Of a DNA stretch of 42,004 bases, positions 16,043 through 25,047 are shown one piece after another. Made by a program: the position numbers and the translations under genes. Within the stretch, counting starts at the first letter, position 1, and each line of letters begins with the position of its first letter. Origin of the DNA: Xanthobacteraceae bacterium (GTDB lineage Bacteria; Pseudomonadota; Alphaproteobacteria; Rhizobiales; Xanthobacteraceae); contig JAIESC010000045.1 in assembly GCA_019746355.1 (NCBI GenBank), positions 1 to 42,004 on the forward strand, written 5' to 3'. Below the pieces are notes generated by a model that worked only from the letters and a program-made list of their open reading frames with translations, had not been told where the DNA came from and made no database searches.

Positions 16043-17228
16043 TCCACGTGCAGAAAAAGCAGGTTGTGCGCTCGATGGCGTCAAGGTGGTGGATCTGACC
16101 CGTGTGCTCGGCGGTCCATATTGCACGATGATCCTCGCCGATCATGGCGCCGACGTGATCAAGGTCGAGCCGCCGGGCGGCGACGAAACCCGCACCTGGG
16201 GGCCGCCTTTCCGTGATTGCGACGGCGATCGCGCCGCGAGCTATTTCATCGGCGTCAACCGCAACAAGCGCAGCCTGATGCTCGACTTGTCCAGCGAGGA
16301 AGGGCGCAACGTTGTGCTGGCGCTGCTGGAGGATGCCGATGTCCTTGTCGAGAATTTCAAGCCGGGAACGATGGAGCGCTGGGGGCTGGGCTACGCCAAG
16401 CATCTCGAGACGCAATTTCCACGGTTGATTCATTGCCGGGTGTCCGGCTTCGGCGCCGACGGTCCGTTCGGCGGTCTTGCCGGTTACGATGCCGCCGTTC
16501 AGGCGCTGACCGGCCTTATGAGCATCAACGGCGATCCCGCGAGCGGCCCGACACGGCTCGGCAATCCAATCGTCGATCTTTCGACCGGCCTCTACTCGGC
16601 AGTCGCGATCCTGATGGCGCTCCATGAACGGCACCGGTCGGGTCGCGGCCAGTTCATCGACATGACGCTCTATGACTGCGGCCTGGCGATGCTGCATCCG
16701 CAGGCGGCGAATTATTTGCTTGGCGGCCGGCGGCCGGTCTCGCTCGGTAATGCGCATCCAAATCTTGCGCCCTGCGACAAGTTTCAGACGAAAACCGGCG
16801 AAATCTTTCTTGCCGTCGGCAATGATAACCAGTTCCGGAAACTCGCGCAGGCGGTCGGATGTCCGGCACTGGCCGACGATCGGCGTTTCCGCTCGAACAG
16901 CGACCGCGTCGAAAACAAGAAGGTACTCGCGGCGCTGCTTCAGGAGGCGCTGGAGCCCGTTGACGGCAAGGCGATGGCCGAACAGTTGCTGCGACTCGGT
17001 GTGCCCGCGGGCGCTGTCTTGTTTATCGATGAGGCGCTAGCGATGCCGCACACTAATCATCGTAAGATGGTCGCGGACACGAACGACTATTGTGGGATTG
17101 CGACACCGATTAAATTCTCGCGTAGCGTCGCCGTAGCGACCCGTCGTCCGCCTAAACTCGGGGAGCACAACTGCGAGGTTATAGGCGAGCTAGGTAACCG
17201 TTTTGATGAACTCGGAAAGTCGACCTAA
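16035..17228 (+). CDS. CaiB/BaiF family (class III) CoA-transferase
   Basis: A 397-residue enzyme of the FRC/CaiB/BaiF family, which moves CoA between carboxylic acids. Typical features: VVDLTRVLGGPYCTMILADHGADVIKVEPPGGDETR at the N-terminus, ENFKPGTMERWGLGY, and GNPIVDLSTGLYSA, whose Asp is the position acylated during catalysis. GGAG precedes the start, which overlaps the DUF35 gene. No acyl-CoA ligase is encoded in the island, so this enzyme is the likely activator of the growth substrate or of a side-chain intermediate. The final ~150 bases look less GC-biased at third codon positions than the rest of the gene. Confidence 0.92.
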   Translation: MPDPRAEKAGCALDGVKVVDLTRVLGGPYCTMILADHGADVIKVEPPGGDETRTWGPPFRDCDGDRAASYFIGVNRNKRSLMLDLSSEEGRNVVLALLEDADVLVENFKPGTMERWGLGYAKHLETQFPRLIHCRVSGFGADGPFGGLAGYDAAVQALTGLMSINGDPASGPTRLGNPIVDLSTGLYSAVAILMALHERHRSGRGQFIDMTLYDCGLAMLHPQAANYLLGGRRPVSLGNAHPNLAPCDKFQTKTGEIFLAVGNDNQFRKLAQAVGCPALADDRRFRSNSDRVENKKVLAALLQEALEPVDGKAMAEQLLRLGVPAGAVLFIDEALAMPHTNHRKMVADTNDYCGIATPIKFSRSVAVATRRPPKLGEHNCEVIGELGNRFDELGKST

Positions 17229-17638
17229 CCATTCTCTGGTGGTCCGCAATTGGTTTCGACCATGCCGCGAGAGTTTGCGATTTCGATAACAGATGCTACG
17301 GAACATCAATCGAAACCTACGAGCGAATCTTAGCGTCTTTGAAGAAACGGGAAATCCCCTGATACTATAAGCGATCGCCGCCGGCAGAGGGCAAACTAGA
17401 AACGCGAGACCGTGCCCGAGATTAATCGGTCAACCACGCGGGAGAAGGCTGCTTCTCGGTCGCGGGCGCCCATCGTCGGTGACAAGAAGTGTGAAAGCAC
17501 TTGTTACGACTCGTCGATTATGGCCGTTTTGAACTCTTGATACCGCGTGATCCACTTCGAATCTCGCCAGACCCTGTTCACCAAGTGTGGAAGCCTGTCG
17601 AAGCAAATTCCCAGACGGCGGCTCACGATCGGGCGCCC
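17229..17638. other. non-coding junction downstream of the catabolic island
   Basis: About 410 bp without a convincing gene. Base composition is more even than in the flanking genes. On the minus strand, 17504-17590 can be read as a basic C-terminal tail (LVNRVWRDSKWITRYQEFKTAIIDES), possibly a relic of another gene, but no start or family supports it. It contains one strong hairpin (17475-17510). The decayed YcaQ copy begins immediately after. Confidence 0.5.
17475..17510. repeat. inverted repeat / hairpin in the island junction
   Basis: Bases 17475-17486 pair with 17500-17510 through 11 base pairs (one G-T) with one bulged G, closing a 13-base loop. There is no T-run after either side, so an intrinsic terminator is not well supported. 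It could be the end of a decayed mobile element or a transcript-stabilising hairpin at the end of the rightward operon. Confidence 0.45.
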
Positions 17639-18152
17639 GCAATTTCTGCTTCTTGCGGTCCGTCTTGAGATCAATGGCGGCGACAATGTCGTCGCCCACA
17701 AGGATGGTCAGCGCCATTCTTCCTGATGAGCGTCAGGACCTTTTGCAAATCTGCTTTGCTGACCGAACTGAACCATCTGTGACCTTCGCGCCGATGGTGC
17801 CTCGTGGCGGAGAAAAAAAGCGCAGGTCTTTCGTCGGCACGTAAGACAAGGCGTGCGTCCAATATTCGAATACGCTCTTGTCGACGCTCTGGGCCTGCTG
17901 CAGGTGCTCGCGTCGATAAGCGGGGATGCGCGTCCAGAGAATGTGATGGTGGCACCGCTCGATGACGTTGATGGTGTCGATCTGCACGTAGCCCAGATGC
18001 TCCACCGCCTCGCGCGTCGCCTCAGGCCCCTCGCCAAAGGGCGTGGAGGAGTCGAGCCTCTGTGCGTGCAGCCAGATACGTCTGGCTTGGGCCTTGGTGA
18101 GTGGGTGAGGTTTGTTGGAGATACGGAACATCGAACGGGAGCGGGAATCCAT
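17639..18152 (-). pseudogene. decayed second copy of the YcaQ-family glycosylase gene
   Basis: The N-terminal third, from KPHPLTKAQARRIWLHAQRLD to YVPTKDLRFF, is nearly identical to the intact protein encoded at 5222-6385, including the QID motif. Then a run of seven T near 17815 shifts the frame, a further shift follows, and about 560 bp present in the intact copy (5392-5954) are missing, joining directly to a 66-bp block encoding LVGDDIVAAIDLKTDRKKQ. The rest of the C-terminus is gone. The N-terminus before KPHPLTK differs from the intact gene (MDSRSRSMFRISN), so the copy ends, or diverged, at the start codon. It lies 25 bp from the comM stop. It cannot make the full enzyme. Confidence 0.88.
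17711..18114 (-). repeat. long direct repeat, copy 2 (in the YcaQ pseudogene)
   Basis: These 404 bases match 5955-6359 in the same orientation. With the shorter 17639-17704 block they are all that remains of a second YcaQ gene. The match stops sharply at TGAGGTTTG next to the start codon. Confidence 0.85.
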
Positions 18153-18177
18153 CGTTGAGCAGGCCGGCCGAGGCCGC

Positions 18178-19725
18178 TTACGCGGCGTGCTGCACGTTGT
18201 CCGCCAGCGCGCGGTAGGACAGCGCTTCGGCGAGATGCACGCGGCCGACCTTTTCCGCGCCGTCGAGATCGGCGAGCGTGCGCGCTACCCGCAGCACACG
18301 ATGATAGCCACGCGCCGAAAGCCGCATCGCGTCGGACGCATCGCGCAGCAGCGCGAGTCCGGCGCTGTCGGGTCGGGCGACGTCTTCCAGAATAGCCGCC
18401 GGAGCGGCCGAGTTGGTGAGGACGCCGTCAAGGCCGAATTTTGCGTAGCGCTCGGCCTGCACCGCGCGCGCCCGCGCCACACGCGCCGCGACCTCTTTGC
18501 TGCCCTCGGCCGGCGGCGGCAGGATCAGGTCGGCGGCGGTGACGGCCGGCACCTCGATGTTGAGATCAACGCGGTCGAGCAGCGGTCCGGAGATCCGCGT
18601 CTGGTATTCGGCGGCGCAGCGCGTGGCCGGACCGCGGCGGCAGGCATAGCCCGGATCGCCGGCGTGGCCGCAGCGGCACGGGTTCATCGCCGCGACCAGC
18701 ATGAAGCGCGCCGGATAGGTGACGCGGTGGTTGGCGCGCGCGATGGCGACCGCGCCGGTTTCGAGCGGCTGGCGCAACGCGTCGAGCACCGAGGGCTGGA
18801 ACTCGGGCAATTCGTCGAGGAACAGCACGCCGTGATGCGCGAGCGAAATCTCGCCGGGCTTGGCGCGCAGGCCGCCACCCACCAACGCGGGCATCGACGC
18901 CGAATGATGCGGCGCGCGGAACGGCCGCCGGTCGGTGAGCGCGCCGTTCTCGATCTCGCCCGCGATCGACGCGATCATCGAAACCTCGAGCAGCTCCCGC
19001 GGCGACAGCGTCGGCAGGATGGTCGGCAGTCGCGCGGCGAGCATCGATTTGCCGGAGCCGGGCGGGCCGATCATCAGCAGGTTATGGCCGCCGGCCGCCG
19101 CGATCTCGAGCGCGCGCTTGGCGCTTTCCTGGCCCTTGATGTCGGCGAGATCGAGCGGGGCCCCTGCGGCTTCGGCGGGCTCGTGCATGCCGGGTCTGGG
19201 CCGGCTCAGCACCTGCGTGCCTTTGAAATGGTTGGCGAGCTGGATGAGCGAGGCGGCGGCGACGATCGGCATCTCCGGGCTCGCCCAGGCGGCTTCCGGC
19301 CCACAGATGGCGGGGCAGATCAGGCCTTCGTTGCGTGCATTCGCGCCGATCGCCGCGGGCAGCACGCCGGCCACCGCTGCGATCGAGCCGTCGAGGCCCA
19401 GCTCGCCCAGCACCGAGAAGCCTGCGAGCGCGTCATGCGGGAGCGCGCCGATCGCGGCCATCAATCCGAGTGCGATCGGCAGGTCGTAGTGGCTGCCTTC
19501 CTTCGGCAGATCGGCCGGCGCAAGATTGATGGTGATGCGCCGCGCCGGCAGCGCGAGGCCTGAGGCGACCATCGCCGCGCGCACGCGCTCCTTCGCTTCG
19601 GACACCGCCTTGTCGGGCAAACCAACGATGTTGAAGGCAGGGAGTCCGGGCGCGACCTGCACCTGCACGTCGACGGTCCGCACCTCGATGCCCTCGAACG
19701 CCACCGTGCTGACGCGCTGGACCAT
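18178..19725 (-). CDS. comM: YifB/ComM-family AAA+ ATPase (Mg-chelatase-like)
   Basis: A 515-residue protein with the full ComM layout: an N-terminal Lon-protease-like domain (GIEVRTVDVQVQVAPGLPAFNIVGLPDKAV, then ITINLAPADLPKEGSHYDLPIALG), a Mg-chelatase-like AAA+ module with Walker A GPPGSGKS and Walker B LLFLDELPEF, AMNPCRCGHAGDP, and a C-terminal helical domain ending with SARGYHRVLRVARTLADLDG. ComM is a hexameric helicase that promotes branch migration during natural transformation; in many bacteria its housekeeping role is unsettled. The YcaQ pseudogene lies just after its stop. Confidence 0.95.
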   Translation of the reverse strand: MVQRVSTVAFEGIEVRTVDVQVQVAPGLPAFNIVGLPDKAVSEAKERVRAAMVASGLALPARRITINLAPADLPKEGSHYDLPIALGLMAAIGALPHDALAGFSVLGELGLDGSIAAVAGVLPAAIGANARNEGLICPAICGPEAAWASPEMPIVAAASLIQLANHFKGTQVLSRPRPGMHEPAEAAGAPLDLADIKGQESAKRALEIAAAGGHNLLMIGPPGSGKSMLAARLPTILPTLSPRELLEVSMIASIAGEIENGALTDRRPFRAPHHSASMPALVGGGLRAKPGEISLAHHGVLFLDELPEFQPSVLDALRQPLETGAVAIARANHRVTYPARFMLVAAMNPCRCGHAGDPGYACRRGPATRCAAEYQTRISGPLLDRVDLNIEVPAVTAADLILPPPAEGSKEVAARVARARAVQAERYAKFGLDGVLTNSAAPAAILEDVARPDSAGLALLRDASDAMRLSARGYHRVLRVARTLADLDGAEKVGRVHLAEALSYRALADNVQHAA

Positions 19726-19835
19726 GTCCGCCCCTCAACCGTGGAAAAGTCTAGCAGGATCGAATTGTGGCGACAAGAACATTTGCAGAACAAAACGACT
19801 CGAGTACAGTGCCGGCACGACCTTTGGAGGTTTCG

Positions 19836-20018
19836 ATGATCGACCTGAAAACCCTGCAAAACGAGCTCGATTACGCGCGTTCGGCCCGCCTCGATGCCGA
19901 GGCCGCCGAACGTGAGGTCGAGGAGCTGATCTGGCAGGTCCAGCATTTCGAACCAGGCAAGCAGCGGATGCTGTTCATCTTCGAGTGCGGCGAGCCGGAC
20001 GCATTCGGCGCGCACTGA
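19836..20018 (+). CDS. small acidic protein of unknown function (60 aa)
   Basis: A 60-residue protein starting at an ATG with a strong GGAGG 7 bases upstream. It is helix-prone in the first 40 residues, with many Glu/Asp/Arg (LQNELDYARSARLDAEAAEREVEELIWQVQHFEP), and ends in a short beta-like MLFIFECGEPDAF. No family is recognised. It stands alone between divergent comM and the GST gene. The strong ribosome-binding site and coherent sequence support expression; the role is unknown. Confidence 0.65.
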   Translation: MIDLKTLQNELDYARSARLDAEAAEREVEELIWQVQHFEPGKQRMLFIFECGEPDAFGAH

Positions 20019-20142
20019 GCCTGAGCCTCTCCGGCGCAGCGATCGCGCGGCTCCATTTGACGCGGACGCCCCGCCCCGGTGAGCTAGGCTCTGTCTGAGA
20101 ACAGCGCCAAAGCTCACCGTGCCCGGAGCGGGGAGGCGGACA

Positions 20143-21006
20143 ATGGTTCAGCTCGTCGACGGCGACATCAGGACTCGCGAGGTGCTCGGCTGGAAGGGCG
20201 TGCATGTGCTGCACTTCGCAGGCTCGTCATGCTCGCAGAAGCTCCGCATCTTTCTCAATCTCAAGGGCATCGGCTGGGAGTCGCATCCGGTCAACCTGCA
20301 TGCGAACGAGAACTTCCAGCCGTGGTTTCTTGGCATCAATCCACGCGGGCTCGTGCCGGTGCTGGTGCATGACGGCGCGGTGCACATCGAGAGCAACGAC
20401 ATCATCGAACATCTCGAAAAGGCGTTTCCTTCGCCGAAGCTGATTCCCGCCGGCCACGAGAACGAGGTTTCGGCGCTGCTGCGGCACGAGGACGATCTGC
20501 ATCTCGACCTCAGAACCTTGAGCTTTCGCTTCGTGTTCAACCGGCCCGGACCGCCGAAGTCTGCCGCGGCGCTCGAAAGCTACGCCGCCAACGGCACCGG
20601 CACGGTGCAGGGCGCGAGGGATCGCGACAAGGACATCCAGATCGCGTTCTGGCAGCGCGCGACCGAAGAAGGCTTCCCCGATGACCGGGCGCGCGCGTCA
20701 GCGCAAAAATTCCGCGTCGAGTTCGATGCCTTGGACAGGCGGCTGGCGAACACGCCTTACCTCATGGGCGACGCTTTGAGCGTGCTCGACATCGCCTGGT
20801 TCATTTACGCGCACCGGCTGTCGCTCGGCGGCTATCCGCTGGCGCGGCTGCATCCGCGCGTGCACACCTGGAAAGAGAAGCTTGGCGCGCGGCCCGAGTT
20901 TGAAAAGGAGATCGTCATGCCGGCGGATGCCAAGGCCCGGCTTGAAGCCACGCGCCGCGAGCACGCGGCGGCCGGCAAGTCGCTGGAGAGGGTCGCCGGC
21001 TTGTAG
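20143..21006 (+). CDS. glutathione S-transferase family protein
   Basis: A 287-residue GST-like protein. The thioredoxin-fold N-terminal domain has SSCSQKLRIFLNLKGIGWE (the Ser/Cys active-site region), NPRGLVPVLVHDG with the cis-Pro, and HIESNDIIEHLE for binding the gamma-glutamyl group. The helical C-terminal domain extends to about residue 270 and ends with a basic tail. It is longer than typical bacterial GSTs (about 200-230). The start at 20143 has GGGGAGG upstream; a GTG at 20119 is in frame but lacks a site. The substrate is unknown. gshB lies about 1.2 kb away on the other strand. Confidence 0.9.
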   Translation: MVQLVDGDIRTREVLGWKGVHVLHFAGSSCSQKLRIFLNLKGIGWESHPVNLHANENFQPWFLGINPRGLVPVLVHDGAVHIESNDIIEHLEKAFPSPKLIPAGHENEVSALLRHEDDLHLDLRTLSFRFVFNRPGPPKSAAALESYAANGTGTVQGARDRDKDIQIAFWQRATEEGFPDDRARASAQKFRVEFDALDRRLANTPYLMGDALSVLDIAWFIYAHRLSLGGYPLARLHPRVHTWKEKLGARPEFEKEIVMPADAKARLEATRREHAAAGKSLERVAGL

Positions 21007-21165
21007 CCGGAGCATTTTCCGAAGGCGAAATCCTGCGCTACCTTTGCGTGTATAGATTATTGGCGCAATCAAAAGATTGAAGCTGGCAGAACAAACCCAT
21101 TTCAAATTCGGCAAATGATTCAGGAGTGTAGCGATCACACGGCGTAGTCGGTGCGAGCCGCGCGA

Positions 21166-22191
21166 TCACGCAACCGGCTCGGCCGCTTCCGTTTCCATCT
21201 GCTGCAGCAGGTCGCGGAGCCAGTCATTGCCGGGCTCCAGCGCGGCCAGCGCCTGGAGGAACTCGCGCTTGCGCGGTTGATCGTTGCCGACCAGGGCGGT
21301 GTTGTAGCCGGCGTACAGCAGCATCGGATGGTCCGGCCATTTTTGCAGCGCCGCGTCGAGCATGGCCCAAGCCTGCGTCAAGTGTCCTGCCACCGCCTGA
21401 ACCTGAATCATGTTGGCTGCGCCGGCGGCGGTCGGCCGCTGGTTCATCTCGGTTTCGATCAGCCGCAACGCCCGCGCCGCGTGCGGATTGTCGAGACGGA
21501 ATCCGTGGTTTGACGGCTCGGTGTTATCGCCCTTCTCGATGAGGAACACGTTGTGGAAGGCGTGAAACGCGCGGATCGACGTGGAGATTTCGTCAGTGTG
21601 GCGGGTCGGCTGGGCGACCTTGATCTCGGCGTGGTGGAGGCCCTCCAGGATCGCCATCGCAAGCCGCATGGTGGCGCCGCCGAGCGTCGAGCCGCCGAAC
21701 TGCGGCCAGAATGTCGTTTGCACGTCCTCGACGATATAAAGGCCGCCATTGCGCAATCGCGGAAACAGCACGTTGAAGCTCGACGTGACGTGCTGCGGGA
21801 CATGGCTGCCGTCATCGATGACGATGTCGAACGGCCCGAGCTCGTCGCAGACGCGGGTGAGGAACTCCGGATCGTCCTGCGATCCGCGCCGCACCTCGAT
21901 GCGCGGATCGAGCTCGAGCCGCTTGTCGGCGACATCGATGCCGACGATGCGGCCATCCGGAAAATACTCCGCCCACATCGACAGCGACGCCCCACCGACG
22001 CTTTGCAGGTTGTAGCCGCCGATGCCGATTTCCAAGAGCCGCACCGGCTGCCGGCGCATAACGCGAAAGAACGAGTGGTAGATCGGCGTGTAGAAATGCA
22101 GTCCCCACTTGTCGGTGCCATGCTTGATCGCAAGGCGCGTCAGCGGATCGATCTCTTCGTCGAGAGGAGGAGGTGTCTTCGCTTCAAGCAT
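21166..22191 (-). CDS. class I SAM-dependent methyltransferase with a TPR-like tail
   Basis: About 341 residues. The front half has the KHGTDKWGLHFYTPIYHSFF signature seen in the macrolide/sugar O-methyltransferase-type group, the SAM-binding LLEIGIGGYN, an acidic strand IVGIDV, and FDIVIDDGSHVPQH, probably the metal/catalytic segment. Residues from about 255 on form two helix pairs like tetratricopeptide repeats (AWAMLDAALQKWPDHPMLLYAGYNTAL), which is unusual for this enzyme group and may recruit a protein or glycan partner. The start is uncertain: ATG at 22191 or GTG at 22206, both just after the gshB stop, so the two genes are probably co-transcribed. The substrate is unknown. Confidence 0.82.
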   Translation of the reverse strand: MLEAKTPPPLDEEIDPLTRLAIKHGTDKWGLHFYTPIYHSFFRVMRRQPVRLLEIGIGGYNLQSVGGASLSMWAEYFPDGRIVGIDVADKRLELDPRIEVRRGSQDDPEFLTRVCDELGPFDIVIDDGSHVPQHVTSSFNVLFPRLRNGGLYIVEDVQTTFWPQFGGSTLGGATMRLAMAILEGLHHAEIKVAQPTRHTDEISTSIRAFHAFHNVFLIEKGDNTEPSNHGFRLDNPHAARALRLIETEMNQRPTAAGAANMIQVQAVAGHLTQAWAMLDAALQKWPDHPMLLYAGYNTALVGNDQPRKREFLQALAALEPGNDWLRDLLQQMETEAAEPVA

Positions 22192-22221
22192 GGAACGCAA
22201 TGACACTCGCTTATCGGGCGG

Positions 22222-23181
22222 TTATTGGGCCGCCAGTCCGGCCGCGCGTCGGCCCTCGATCTTGTCCCAGATCAAGGCTGCCACGTCGGGCCCGCCGAGG
22301 TTTTTGATCGCTCGAATACCGGTGGGGGACGTGACGTTGATCTCGGTCAGGAGCCCACCAATCACGTCGATACCGACAAAAAGAAGGCCGCGCTCGCGCA
22401 GCGGTATTCGAAGCCGCCGGCAAATCTCGCGTTCTTGCTCCGACAGCTCGGTTTCCTTCGGCGAGCCGCCGCGCACCATGTTGGAGCGCAGGTCGTCCGC
22501 CGCCGGCACCCGGTTCACCGCGCCGGCAAACTCGCCGTCGACCAAGATGATGCGCTTGTCGCCGTCCTTCACCTCGGGAAGGAACTTCTGGATCACCCAC
22601 GGCTCGCGGAAGGTCACGGAGAACATGTCGTACAGCGAGCCGAAATTGAGGTCATCCCGGGCGACGCGGAACACGGCGCCGCCACCGTGGCCATAAAGCG
22701 GCTTCATCACGATGTCTTTGTGTTCGGCGCGGAACGCCTTGATCTCGGCGAGGTCACGGGTGATCAGCGTCGGCGGCATCAGGTCGACGAACATGTTGAC
22801 GAACATCTTCTCCGGCGCATTGCGCACGTGCGCCGGGTCGTTCACCACCAGCGTGTCCGGGTGGATCTTCTCCAAGAGATGCGTCGTCGTGATGTAGGCG
22901 AGATCGAACGGCGGGTCCTGCCGCAGCAGCACGACATCGAAGTCGCTGAGCTTGACGCGCTTGCCTTCGCCGAACGTGAAATGGTCGCCCGCCTTGTCGC
23001 GCACCGTCAGCGGCTGCACGGTGGCGAACACGAAGTTGTTCAGAAGCGCGAGCTTGTCCGGCGTGTAGTAGCTCAGGCGATGGCCGCGCGCCTCCGCCTC
23101 CAGCAGCAGCGCGAAGGTCGAATCGCCGCGGATGTTGATCCGCTCGATCGGGTCCATCTGCACCGCGACGTTCAATGCCAT
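22222..23181 (-). CDS. gshB: glutathione synthase
   Basis: A 319-residue ATP-grasp enzyme that joins gamma-glutamylcysteine and glycine, the last step of glutathione synthesis. Characteristic segments: [24 protein letters not shown] at the N-terminus, [21 protein letters not shown], the [15 protein letters not shown] flexible loop, and [18 protein letters not shown] near the C-terminus. Length matches the family. It is divergent from the chemotaxis receptor gene, with 96 bp between, and runs into the methyltransferase gene. A gshB-yraN-rsmI neighbourhood is common in alphaproteobacteria; here the receptor gene is inserted between. Confidence 0.97.
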   Translation of the reverse strand: MALNVAVQMDPIERINIRGDSTFALLLEAEARGHRLSYYTPDKLALLNNFVFATVQPLTVRDKAGDHFTFGEGKRVKLSDFDVVLLRQDPPFDLAYITTTHLLEKIHPDTLVVNDPAHVRNAPEKMFVNMFVDLMPPTLITRDLAEIKAFRAEHKDIVMKPLYGHGGGAVFRVARDDLNFGSLYDMFSVTFREPWVIQKFLPEVKDGDKRIILVDGEFAGAVNRVPAADDLRSNMVRGGSPKETELSEQEREICRRLRIPLRERGLLFVGIDVIGGLLTEINVTSPTGIRAIKNLGGPDVAALIWDKIEGRRAAGLAAQ

Positions 23182-23277
23182 GCGACTTCCTTTGGCCCTG
23201 TCCGGGTCTCTGTCCCGCCGTCAATGTAAACGGGGAGTTAACGGGTTTAAGGCAATTCTATCGGGCTATTCCAATGG

Positions 23278-24963
23278 ATGAAAATGCCCCGGCTGCCCAA
23301 CGTCTCCGTCGTTTTCAAGCTCTACGCGATCCTCGTGCTGCTCGCCACCGTCACGGTGATGCTGGCCGCGGTCGCAGGCGGCAGTGCGCACCGGCGAACC
23401 TTGCTGACCGCCGACTTCGAGGCCGCGCTGCAGGGCGCGCAGAACGTCGAGCGAATCAACAGCCTGGTTTATGCGGTGGCCATGGAGTCCCGCCGGCTTT
23501 ATCTCGCCGGTGATGCCGCCGAAGCCCGCGAAGCGGCGGCGCGCCTCATGCGCGTCAACGACGAGTTGTCCGGACTGGCGTCGGGCTGGCTGCACGCGGT
23601 GCGTCCGGCCCAGGCGGAAGCGTTCCGGCCGGTGGCGGAAAAGCTCCAGCAGTTCTACCAGTTCCGAAAGGAGCTGGCGCGCCTCGGCACCGTCGAGAGC
23701 CCTGCCGCGGCGCGCCAGTACGGCACCAGCGTGCCCCGGCCCGAGCGGGAGATCCTGCATCGCGATCTCGCAGCGCTGGGCGCCGGATATGCACGCCAGG
23801 CGCGCGATGCCTACGTCGCAGCCAACGCCGGAGCCGAAGGTTCCGCCGTGTGGATGGTTGGATTGAGCACGCTTGCGGTGCTGCTTGCCATCGCGGGCGC
23901 ACTGGTGCTGTGGCGCGGGGTGGCGCGCCCGCTTGCGCAGATCACGCGCGTGACCAATGCGGTTGCCAAGGGCGAGCCCATCGAAATCCCTTACGGGTCC
24001 CGCCGCGACGCGATCGGCGCATTGTCGCGCTCGATCGGCGTATTTCAGAGCGCGATGCAAAACAACCTTCACCTCAGCCGCGTGGCGAGCGAGCAGGCGG
24101 AAGCCCGGGAGCGTTATCAGGAAAAGCTCGCGAAGGATGTCGCGGCATTCGTCACCTCGATCGAGGGCAGCATCGCCAGCCTCGGCACCATCAGCGACCA
24201 GGTGCTGGAATCGGCCGGGGAACTGTCCGGTGCCGCCGACCGGGCGGCGCATCGCACCGAGGGTGCCCTCGGCGCGTCGTCTGAGGCCTCGAGCAACGTG
24301 CGCGACATTGCCTCGGCCGCCGATGAACTGGCCGCCTCGGTCATGGAGATCGACCGCCAGGTGACGCAATCGAATGCCATTGCGGAAAAGGCGGTCACTG
24401 AGGCCGAGCGCACCAACGCGGCGGTGCAGGAGCTGAGCGACGCCGGACGCCGCATCGGCGACGTGATCCGTCTCATCACCGACATTGCCGAGCAGACCAA
24501 TCTGCTCGCGCTCAACGCCACCATCGAGGCCGCCCGCGCCGGCGAGATGGGCCGCGGCTTTGCCGTGGTGGCGGGCGAGGTCAAGGCGCTCGCGGGCCAG
24601 ACCGCGCGGGCCACCGACGACATCGCGCGCCAGATCGCGGACATGCAGCACGCCACGCAAGGCTCGATCGAGGCGATCGGTGCCATCGCGCGCACCATCC
24701 GCGACATCGGCGCGATCAGCAGCGCGATCTCGGCGGCGGTGACCGAGCAGGGCGCGGCAACGCAGGAAATCGCCCGCAGCGTCGACGTGGCGGCGCGCCG
24801 GACGGTCGACGCCGCGGAAGAGGTCAGCCGCGTCAACGACGCGACCGAGAACACGCGCGCCAATGTGGCGGCGGTGCAGGCGGTGGCCGGGGAGCTCGGC
24901 GCGATCGCGCACCGCATCCGCGATCAGGTGGAAGAATTTACGGTGCGGATTCGCGCCGCTTAG
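23278..24963 (+). CDS. methyl-accepting chemotaxis protein
   Basis: A 561-residue receptor with one transmembrane helix near residues 10-32, a periplasmic four-helix-bundle-like sensor domain (about 33-190), a second membrane helix (about 198-220), a HAMP domain ([19 protein letters not shown] onward), and a cytoplasmic signalling domain with the conserved hairpin tip [38 protein letters not shown]. It is expected to feed CheA/CheW arrays encoded elsewhere. No che genes are nearby. The ligand is unknown. The gene interrupts an otherwise conserved gshB-yraN neighbourhood, so it may be a lineage-specific insertion. Confidence 0.93.
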   Translation: MKMPRLPNVSVVFKLYAILVLLATVTVMLAAVAGGSAHRRTLLTADFEAALQGAQNVERINSLVYAVAMESRRLYLAGDAAEAREAAARLMRVNDELSGLASGWLHAVRPAQAEAFRPVAEKLQQFYQFRKELARLGTVESPAAARQYGTSVPRPEREILHRDLAALGAGYARQARDAYVAANAGAEGSAVWMVGLSTLAVLLAIAGALVLWRGVARPLAQITRVTNAVAKGEPIEIPYGSRRDAIGALSRSIGVFQSAMQNNLHLSRVASEQAEARERYQEKLAKDVAAFVTSIEGSIASLGTISDQVLESAGELSGAADRAAHRTEGALGASSEASSNVRDIASAADELAASVMEIDRQVTQSNAIAEKAVTEAERTNAAVQELSDAGRRIGDVIRLITDIAEQTNLLALNATIEAARAGEMGRGFAVVAGEVKALAGQTARATDDIARQIADMQHATQGSIEAIGAIARTIRDIGAISSAISAAVTEQGAATQEIARSVDVAARRTVDAAEEVSRVNDATENTRANVAAVQAVAGELGAIAHRIRDQVEEFTVRIRAA

Positions 24964-24977
24964 AGCGTTTTCCGGCG

Positions 24978-25004
24978 AAAGCCTGCCCCGGACTTGATCC
25001 GGGG
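24978..25004. repeat. short palindromic intergenic element (CCCCGGA...TCCGGGG type)
   Basis: Between the convergent receptor and yraN genes. The 27 bases match 38046-38072 exactly and contain a 7-bp inverted repeat, CCCCGGA and TCCGGGG, around CTTGA. The flanks (GAGCGTTTTCCGG before, GTGCAGCGGTT after) resemble the ends of the repeat unit seen at 37933-38107. It is a family of short dispersed repeats and may also end transcription from both sides. Confidence 0.75.
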
Positions 25005-25047
25005 CGTGCAGCGGTTCGCCGCAGAAAACGCGTCCAAACAAGAAGGT

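Noticed and set aside
17733..18152. 139-residue open frame read as an independent small glycosylase
   Set aside because: Its last ~25 residues are frameshifted relative to the intact homologue, and most of the protein is missing, so it is annotated as a pseudogene.
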